Below are positions 6,397 through 10,816 of a stretch of DNA of 10,816 bases, in pieces; position 1 is the first letter of the stretch; each line of letters starts with the position of its first letter. This DNA comes from Anaerolineae bacterium. GTDB taxonomy: Bacteria; Chloroflexota; Anaerolineae; UBA1429. A program made the position numbers and the translations under genes. Location of the stretch: assembly GCA_016928125.1 (NCBI GenBank), contig JAFGLK010000189.1, forward strand, positions 1 to 10,816. The letters run 5' to 3'. The notes under the pieces were generated by a model, which saw only the letters and a program-made list of their open reading frames with translations, had not been told where the DNA came from and ran no database searches.

Positions 6397-6960
6397 CTAC
6401 TCGCGGGGCTTGCAGATGATCTCGAGAATGTGCGTGTCGAAAAAGGTGTGCGTGTTGCTGGCGCGCAGCACGGTAGCGCTGTCGGCGCCCCCTCCCGAGC
6501 CGCCGATGGCGATCACCGGGTCTCCCGCGCGCACCAGGCCGGCGTCGGTGGCCATGCAGGTGATCTCGCAGCCCACCTTGACCCCCGGGCTCAACAGGCG
6601 CAGCGTATGGGCGATGATTTCATCCACCTGGATGGCCCCGAAACGCTTGTTCACCGAACGGCCCAGCATGCCGAAGGCGTGGCCGGTGAAGAGCAGCTTG
6701 CCCCCGTGGGCCTCGATCGCGGCGCGGTTGTCGGCCTGCATGGCCACCTGGTTCGGCTCCCGAAAGCCATAGACGCCGCCGACAACGATCAGGTTGTAGC
6801 CTGCGAAAACCTGGGCGGCCTTCGCGCCGGTCGCGCCCGTGTAGGACGCGACCACGACGTTTCGAATGCCCAACGCCTCCGCCCGCGCCTTGGCCAGCGC
6901 CAGGGTCTCGTCGGTGTTGGCCCGTCCGCGCTGCTCAAAGTAGACCGTCTCGGTTCTCAT
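6397..6960 (-). CDS. Orphan pyruvate-kinase C-terminal-domain-like protein (MTH1675/AF0103 type)
   Basis: A 187-residue protein resembling the stand-alone relatives of the pyruvate kinase alpha/beta (PK_C) domain known from structural genomics of archaeal proteins such as MTH1675 and AF0103. Typical segments: NTDETLALAKARAEALGIRN (15-34, amphipathic helix), VVVASYTGATGAKAA (35-49, strand then glycine-rich turn), NLIVVGGVYGF (56-66), GGKLLFTGHAFGM (86-98), VDEIIAHTLRL (112-122), GCEITCMATDAGLV (130-143), GDPVIAIGGSGGGADSATVL (146-165) and the ending FFDTHILEIICKPR. No kinase barrel is present, so it is not a pyruvate kinase. Role unknown; the three glycine-rich turns suggest a phosphate- or nucleotide-type ligand. 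The frame is open upstream to 7056, but the ATG at 6960 has AAGGAG 8 bases before it and avoids overlap with the HAD gene. It lies 46 bp after the HAD gene and 12 bp before the cyclase. Confidence 0.8.
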   Translation of the reverse strand: MRTETVYFEQRGRANTDETLALAKARAEALGIRNVVVASYTGATGAKAAQVFAGYNLIVVGGVYGFREPNQVAMQADNRAAIEAHGGKLLFTGHAFGMLGRSVNKRFGAIQVDEIIAHTLRLLSPGVKVGCEITCMATDAGLVRAGDPVIAIGGSGGGADSATVLRASNTHTFFDTHILEIICKPRE

Positions 6961-7006
6961 GTAGGCTGCTCCTTGTATTATGGGATGGTAACTGGTTCCC
7001 GGGCCT

Positions 7007-7720
7007 TCACTCGGCCTGGGACAAAATAGCGAGCACATCGCCCAGATCTGCGCCATAGTGCTGGGCCTGCGCGATCTCCTCAGGCAGCGCCTGGGGGCGT
7101 CGCACCAGAATCGCGGGCAGGCCCGCCTGCCGCGCGCCAGCGACGTCCGCGCCAGGGCTATCGCCGATGACCCAAATCGGATCGGCGCTCGGGAACGCCT
7201 GCCGGACCATGGCTAGGGCCTGCGGATGGGGCTTCTCATAGCCAGTCTCGGCTGAGTTGAACAGCTGGGCGATGTGGGCGTCCAAGCCCAGATGTGCGAC
7301 GATGGCTCGCAGCTCTGGCACGTGGTTCGAGAGCACCACGTGAGTCCAGCCTTGGGCCGAAAGACACCTGAGCGTGGGCAGCGTGTCGTCGTACAGCCGC
7401 CAGCGGTCCAGGTTGGTGTAGACCGGTCGCAGGCGGCGCGCCAGGGCCTGAGCCCGAGCCTCATCCAGGCCAACGGCCAGCAAAGCGCGTTCGGCGGCGG
7501 GGTAGAGCCGCTCCCACCAGTCATCGGCATTGCGCACATCGGTGTGCGCCACCTCGGGCGTGTGCCACGGGTACCCCTCGCGCAAGTGGGCGCTCAACGT
7601 CTCCTGGGCCACCGCGATGCCCGGCGCCTCGCTGGCCAGCAGCTCCATCAGGCTGCCGCTCCACATGCCACTATCGCGGTAGCCCAAGGTGCCGTCAAAG
7701 TCCCAGATCAGCAGCTTCAT
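7007..7720 (-). CDS. HAD-superfamily hydrolase (phosphatase-like)
   Basis: A 237-residue haloacid dehalogenase-type hydrolase, probably a cytoplasmic small-molecule phosphatase. All four motifs are visible: I, DFDGTLG with nucleophile D7 and acid/base D9; II, VVLSN with S131; III, EKPHP with K163; IV, IGDSPGADV with D187 and D192. The helical cap insert lies between motifs I and II (about residues 15-105, rich in Trp and Arg), a subclass I (C1) arrangement. D9 after D7 points to phosphatase rather than dehalogenase activity. Substrate is not predictable. The ATG is 10 bp after the stop of the fused MFS/spermidine-synthase gene, and its Shine-Dalgarno AGGGA overlaps that stop codon, so coupled expression is likely. 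Confidence 0.92.
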   Translation of the reverse strand: MKLLIWDFDGTLGYRDSGMWSGSLMELLASEAPGIAVAQETLSAHLREGYPWHTPEVAHTDVRNADDWWERLYPAAERALLAVGLDEARAQALARRLRPVYTNLDRWRLYDDTLPTLRCLSAQGWTHVVLSNHVPELRAIVAHLGLDAHIAQLFNSAETGYEKPHPQALAMVRQAFPSADPIWVIGDSPGADVAGARQAGLPAILVRRPQALPEEIAQAQHYGADLGDVLAILSQAE

Positions 7721-7730
7721 GCTTTCGTCC

Positions 7731-9284
7731 CTACTTGGGCAGTTGATTCCAGAACACAGGGAAGAGCATCAGGTCCACCGGCACATAGCGGTCGGTGAGC
7801 ACGACCTGGCGCCCCTCCGCCAGGAGCACGTCGACCGCCGGGTCGTCGAGGAGCTCCTCTGCCATCTCCGGCGCCACGGTACGCACCAAGTCCAGATCGA
7901 GTGGCGCGTCGGAGGCCAGAATGACGATCGTGCTGCGTGGCATGCGGTGCCAGGCGGGCAAGTCCATGACCGGCCGAACGTGGCGATAGACCTTGCGCAA
8001 GGTACGCAGATAGGCGCGCAGGAAATGCCCCGGCGGCCCGTCGATGATGTTGGCCACATAGAGGCCCTCATCGCTGAGCCAGCTCCGCACCTGCTGGTTG
8101 AACTCGAGCGTGGTGAGGTGATAGGGCACGGAAAAGTCGCTGAAGGCGTCGCCATAGATCAGATCGTAACGTGGGTTGTCGCCGGGCGGCGGAGCCTCGC
8201 GCAGAAGCATGCGCGCGTCCTGGTTGTAGGTGACGACCTCGGTGTCGCGCGGCAGGCCGAGCAGATCATAGGCCACCTGGGTAACTTCGGGATCGATCTC
8301 CACCACGTCCATCTGGCTGTCGGGGTGCGCTACGGCAAAGTACCGCGGGAAGGTGTAGCCGCCTCCGCCGATCAAGAGCGCTCGCAGGTCGCCCAGGCGG
8401 CGACTCTGGTAGGCGGCCGCATCGGCGAAGCGGCGCTCGTACTCATAATGCAGGCGAGTGGGATCTTTCAGAGAGGAGTAACTGTGCACCAGACGGTTGA
8501 GATAGAGCACGCGCAGCGTGTCGTTGCCGGTGGTCTCGTCAACCACCCGAATGCAGTAATAGTCGCTCTCTCGGGTGCAAGGGCCATCGAGCCAGCCGCC
8601 TGATCCGGCCATGGCGCTGCAGCCTGCCATGACGAGAAGCGTTAGCCCCAACCAACCCCGGCGCCTGCCCAGCCAGATGCCCGCCCCGAGCAGGATGAGC
8701 AGCATGCCGACGCCCCAAATCACAGCCTGAGTGCCAAAGGTGGAGATGAGCCAGAAGCCGGTGAGAAAGGTGCCAGCGATGCTGCCCAGCGATCCGGCGG
8801 CATAGATGCGACCCACTGTGCGCCCAGCCTGCCTGAGATCGCCCAAGCATAGCTTGACCACCAGCGGCGAGATGGTGCCCAGCACGATGCAGGGCAAGGT
8901 GAAGAGCAACACGGCCAGGACGCCCAGTCCCAAGAGCAGGGGGAGAGAGGCCCGGCTGATGTCTTGCCCCATGATCAGGGCCTCAAAGTGGCCGACCGCG
9001 AGAATGCCCAGCGAGATCAGACCGGCCAGCGCGAGAAGCGCTCCCAGCAGGTGCCGCGAGGCCCAGCGATCGGCCAGCCTGCCTCCCAGGCCATTGCCCA
9101 AGCTGATCCCTGCCAGGAGCGCGCTGATCACCACCGACCAGGTGTAGAGCGACCAACCTACATAGGAGGCGGCGATGCGCCCGACCACCAACTCAAGCAC
9201 CATGATGGCCGCGCTGGAGGCAAACACCAGCGAAGCTGGCCGCTGCAGCACGACCTCATCTGCAGGCGGGCCGGCCAGGGTCAC
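7731..9284 (-). CDS. Fused MFS/spermidine-synthase-like membrane protein
   Basis: A 517-residue two-part protein. Residues 1-226 hold about seven hydrophobic segments with motifs seen in this family: IMVLELVVGRIAASYVG (27-43), GISLGNGLGGRLADR (59-73), LGTISPLVVKL (135-145) and GRIYAAGSLGSIAGT (158-172). Residues 236-517 form a spermidine-synthase-like Rossmann domain: C236 and C244 just after the last membrane segment, GGGGYTFPR (307-315, nucleotide-binding turn), VVEIDP (327-332), NQDAR (354-358) and YGDAFSDFSVPYHLTT (377-392). True aminopropyltransferases carry a D-x-T-D-P type catalytic motif where this has DAFSDFSVP, so putrescine may not be the substrate; a methyl- or aminopropyl-transfer coupled to transport is possible. 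The start is GTG at 9284, overlapping the upstream stop as GTGA, with AGGAG about 9 bases before it. Family assignment is firm; chemistry and transport role are not. Confidence 0.9.
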   Translation of the reverse strand: MTLAGPPADEVVLQRPASLVFASSAAIMVLELVVGRIAASYVGWSLYTWSVVISALLAGISLGNGLGGRLADRWASRHLLGALLALAGLISLGILAVGHFEALIMGQDISRASLPLLLGLGVLAVLLFTLPCIVLGTISPLVVKLCLGDLRQAGRTVGRIYAAGSLGSIAGTFLTGFWLISTFGTQAVIWGVGMLLILLGAGIWLGRRRGWLGLTLLVMAGCSAMAGSGGWLDGPCTRESDYYCIRVVDETTGNDTLRVLYLNRLVHSYSSLKDPTRLHYEYERRFADAAAYQSRRLGDLRALLIGGGGYTFPRYFAVAHPDSQMDVVEIDPEVTQVAYDLLGLPRDTEVVTYNQDARMLLREAPPPGDNPRYDLIYGDAFSDFSVPYHLTTLEFNQQVRSWLSDEGLYVANIIDGPPGHFLRAYLRTLRKVYRHVRPVMDLPAWHRMPRSTIVILASDAPLDLDLVRTVAPEMAEELLDDPAVDVLLAEGRQVVLTDRYVPVDLMLFPVFWNQLPK

Positions 9285-10009
9285 GAACCCAGCTCCTGCG
9301 GTTCCAGTGACGTCGGTTGCTGAGGCGAGGTCCCATCTGGCCCCGAGACAGGCGTGAGCGCATCGGAGATCTCCTGGGCCTCGCCGAGCTTACCGCTCCC
9401 GCCCACCAGGAAGATGAGCCCCATGGCCAGCAGGACCACGCCCACGCCCCAGATGATACGATGGGTGCCAAAGAGCGCGGTGAGCACAAAGCCGGTGGCC
9501 AGCGTGCCGAGGATGCTCCCCACGGTGCCTGCGGCGTAGATTTTGCCCACGGTTCTGCCGGTGTGGGCCAGATCGCGCAGGGCCAGCTTGGCCACGATCG
9601 GCGAGACGGTGCCCAGGATCGCCGCAGGCAGGAAAAAGAGGAGCGTGATCAACAGCACGATCTCCAGAAGCAGGGGCCACTGAAGGGCCGCCACGATGTC
9701 CAGGCGCGAGGTGATCAACGTCAGCAGCGAGGTGAGCCCGCCGAGCAGAAAGATGAGCCCCAGCTGACGCGCCGAGGCTGAGCGGTCAGCCAATCTCCCG
9801 CCCACATAGTTGCCCAAGCTCATCCCGGCCAGAACCACTCCGATGATGCTGGTCCACGTGTAGAGCGAGACGCCCACGTGGGGCGCGATGACCCTCTCGG
9901 CCACCAACTCGAGCACCATGATGCAGGCGTTGGAGATGAACACGATCAGATTGGGCCGCCAGAGCCAATGGCGTGCGGTGGACGGACTGGGTGAGAGGGC
10001 AGTGGCCAT
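9281..10009 (-). CDS. Stand-alone membrane half of an MFS/spermidine-synthase-type protein
   Basis: A 242-residue polytopic membrane protein, clearly paralogous to the membrane half of the next gene: shared patterns include IMVLELVxxR, VGxSLYTW (45-52), GMSLGNYVGGRLADR (62-76), LGTVSPIVAKLALRDL (132-147), GRTVGKIYAAGTVGSILGT (151-169) and FGTHRIIWGVG (180-190). After the sixth hydrophobic segment it ends in a hydrophilic Gly/Pro/Ser/Gln-rich tail of about 40 residues; there is no enzymatic domain. Its TGA overlaps the GTG of the fused paralogue, so no remnant of a lost catalytic domain lies between them and this is not simple decay. ATG start with GAGGA about 8 bases upstream; first gene after the promoter at 10090-10118. 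Possible jobs are partner subunit of the fused protein or an independent transporter; both are inference. Confidence 0.87.
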   Translation of the reverse strand: MATALSPSPSTARHWLWRPNLIVFISNACIMVLELVAERVIAPHVGVSLYTWTSIIGVVLAGMSLGNYVGGRLADRSASARQLGLIFLLGGLTSLLTLITSRLDIVAALQWPLLLEIVLLITLLFFLPAAILGTVSPIVAKLALRDLAHTGRTVGKIYAAGTVGSILGTLATGFVLTALFGTHRIIWGVGVVLLAMGLIFLVGGSGKLGEAQEISDALTPVSGPDGTSPQQPTSLEPQELGS

Positions 10010-10055
10010 GGGTGGGTTCCTCAGCGATGTGTTGGGCTGCGTATGGATGCACGAA

Positions 10056-10076
10056 CTCTGCGGCTATCTCGCAGAG
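10056..10076. repeat. Perfect 7-bp inverted repeat in the leader of the five-gene run
   Basis: CTCTGCG (10056-10062) and CGCAGAG (10070-10076) form a perfect inverted repeat with a 7-base gap. It lies just downstream of the promoter at 10090-10118, about +7 to +27 from the predicted start, so it could be a repressor operator or a hairpin near the 5' end of the mRNA. No T-run follows on the minus strand, so it is not a standard terminator. Confidence 0.6.
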
Positions 10077-10089
10077 CAACATGCCGCCA

Positions 10090-10118
10090 AGTATAAGGCT
10101 TGTGGCTGGGGGCGTCAA
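10090..10118 (-). promoter_or_regulatory. Near-consensus sigma70 promoter of the five-gene run
   Basis: On the minus strand: -35 TTGACG (10118-10113), 17-bp spacer, -10 TATACT (10095-10090). Each box is 5 of 6 to consensus and the spacing is optimal. Predicted start is near 10083, giving a leader of about 74 nt before the ATG at 10009. It lies in the 196-bp gap after the pentapeptide gene and is the best promoter in the window. Confidence 0.75.
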
Positions 10119-10143
10119 AGCCGTCCTTGGCCACGGCCTGCTC

Positions 10144-10160
10144 GGCCGACGATCTCGGCC
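10144..10160. repeat. 6-bp GC-rich inverted repeat, possible terminator stem without T-tract
   Basis: GGCCGA (10144-10149) and TCGGCC (10155-10160) pair perfectly around a 5-base loop, 46 bp beyond the pentapeptide gene stop. Its place, between that gene and the next promoter, suits a transcription end, but no run of T follows on the minus strand, so an intrinsic terminator is not supported. In a GC-rich region a stem of this size can arise by chance. Confidence 0.3.
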
Positions 10161-10205
10161 CCTTGAGAGAGCTCCGCTGCAGGCATCCTGGCACGCGCCG
10201 CAAGC

Positions 10206-10631
10206 TCACCTCTGGCGGTCCGCGTACTGATCCTGATAGCGTGCTCCTGTGGGCAAGATCGTCCTCTCGAGCGAACCCGCCAGGCCAAGCTGGAGGGCGT
10301 CTATCTGCGCGCCCTGGAGGTTGGCGCCGTGCAGATCCGCCTCCAGGAGGTTAGCCTCACGCAGATCCGCCCCCCGCAAATCGGCATAGCGCAGATCCGC
10401 CTCCTGCAGGTTGGCTCCGTTCAGCCTGGCGCCGTGAAGATCGGCTCGAATCAGCTTGGCCCTATAGAGGTTGGCACCGCGCAGATCGATCCCTGCCAGG
10501 TAGAGATAGCTGAGATCGGCCTCGACCAGTTGGCTTTTGCGCCCGCTGAGGTAGGCGGCGAACGCGCGCTGTCGCAGTCCGACGCTGAGCTTGATCAGTT
10601 GGAGATACAGTCGGTAGAAAAGCTTCCGCAT
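10206..10631 (-). CDS. Pentapeptide-repeat protein
   Basis: A 141-residue protein whose residues 36-115 follow the A(D/N)LXX five-residue pattern with Leu (Ile once) at nearly every fifth position from 40 to 115: about 16 pentapeptides, or four turns of a right-handed quadrilateral beta-helix. The N-terminal 35 residues (MRKLFYRLYLQLIKLS...) look like a basic amphipathic helix that could cap the helix or touch membranes; the C-terminal 25 residues are hydrophilic. Start chosen at the only in-frame ATG (10631). The frame stays open to a TTG at 10733, but neither start has a strong Shine-Dalgarno, so the N-terminus is uncertain by up to 34 residues. Pentapeptide proteins range from gyrase-protecting DNA mimics to proteins of unknown role; four turns is short, and nothing here supports quinolone resistance. 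It appears to be a separate transcription unit from the promoter-led run downstream. Confidence 0.85.
   Translation of the reverse strand: MRKLFYRLYLQLIKLSVGLRQRAFAAYLSGRKSQLVEADLSYLYLAGIDLRGANLYRAKLIRADLHGARLNGANLQEADLRYADLRGADLREANLLEADLHGANLQGAQIDALQLGLAGSLERTILPTGARYQDQYADRQR
10287..10526 (-). repeat. 15-bp periodic repeat encoding the pentapeptide array
   Basis: The DNA repeats with a 15-base period; on the plus strand, forms of GCAGATCCGCC recur (for example near 10330, 10361 and 10391). This is the coding counterpart of the A(D/N)LXX array and implies growth by tandem duplication of pentapeptide units. Confidence 0.7.
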
Positions 10632-10816
10632 CGGTGAGCGGTCCGTTCGATTGAGACTGTGCTGCTCCAGAAGATATGATACATCAAAGGGCCAAGATGC
10701 GCCATCGCTGCCATTCGCTCTACTTCGGATCAACCGCTAGGTGAGGCATCTCATCTGAGCGTGGTGCGGCACAGCATGCCATCCCTCGTCAGCCCTTACT
10801 TTCATCGTGTTGACAA
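10632..10816. other. Right-edge region with no confirmed gene
   Basis: The first 100 bases could be coding only if the pentapeptide gene starts at the TTG at 10733. Within it a minus-strand TATCAT (10682-10677) could be a -10 for the pentapeptide gene, but no matching -35 is seen. At the extreme edge the plus strand reads TTGACA (10810-10815), a perfect -35 hexamer whose -10 would lie outside the window. Nothing else recognisable. Confidence 0.4.

Noticed and set aside
6961..7056. 32-residue N-terminal extension of the PK_C-like gene
   Set aside because: It overlaps the HAD gene end; the ATG at 6960 is preceded by AAGGAG at good spacing.
7689..8603. 304-codon open frame on the plus strand opposite the spermidine-synthase domain
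   Set aside because: The opposite strand has clear nucleotide-binding motifs; this frame has none.
10206..10631. Qnr-like quinolone resistance protein
   Set aside because: Only about four beta-helix turns, no Qnr loops and no dimerisation module visible; only the generic pentapeptide-repeat call is supported.
10810..10815. TTGACA on the plus strand at the right edge
   Set aside because: A perfect -35 hexamer, but any -10 and gene would lie outside the window, so a divergent promoter cannot be supported.

Overview
This is a GC-rich bacterial window (low-to-mid 60s % GC by eye) in which every convincing gene lies on the minus strand, so transcription runs from high to low coordinates. The Shine-Dalgarno sites, sigma70-like promoters, a lipoprotein signal and the gene mix (plant-type glutaminyl cyclase, fused MFS/spermidine-synthase proteins in tandem, LarA-family protein, pentapeptide-repeat protein) suit an environmental bacterium. 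Chloroflexota (Anaerolineae-like) is my best guess from family composition only; no rRNA or marker gene is present to prove it.

Layout in the direction of transcription. (1) 10631-10206: a small pentapeptide-repeat protein. (2) 10009-5515: a tight five-gene run: a membrane protein matching only the membrane half of a fused MFS/spermidine synthase; the full fused MFS/spermidine-synthase paralogue, overlapping it by 4 bp (GTGA); a HAD hydrolase (10-bp gap); an orphan pyruvate-kinase C-terminal-like (MTH1675-type) protein; and a lipoprotein glutaminyl-peptide cyclotransferase (12-bp gap). The run is preceded by a near-consensus promoter (TTGACG, 17 bp, TATACT) and a perfect 7-bp inverted repeat just downstream of it. 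(3) 5408-220: a SASA/sialate-O-acetylesterase-like esterase behind an AT-rich promoter-like island with a 13-bp palindrome; a TIM-barrel glycoside-hydrolase-like protein behind a second TTGACG promoter candidate; a histidine phosphatase 12 bp downstream of it; an LDH2-family malate/L-lactate-type dehydrogenase; a LarA-family (nickel-pincer racemase/epimerase) protein; and the first 73 codons of a probable TPR-like protein that runs off the left edge.

How they may work together (inference): region 3 looks like a carbohydrate or sugar-acid utilisation set. An esterase and a GH-like protein would act on a glycan or glycoside, and the LDH2 dehydrogenase plus the LarA-like enzyme would oxidise and epimerise a 2-hydroxy acid. 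The LarA homologue lacks one of the two catalytic histidines of lactate racemase, so its reaction may not be lactate racemisation. Region 2 combines a two-component-looking membrane/aminopropyltransferase-like pair with a phosphatase-type HAD protein, an orphan PK_C-like protein and an exported glutaminyl cyclase; I know of no pathway that joins these, which makes it the best candidate here for something undescribed.

No tRNA, rRNA, CRISPR array, insertion sequence or phage gene was seen. Long plus-strand open frames are antisense shadows of the minus-strand genes.
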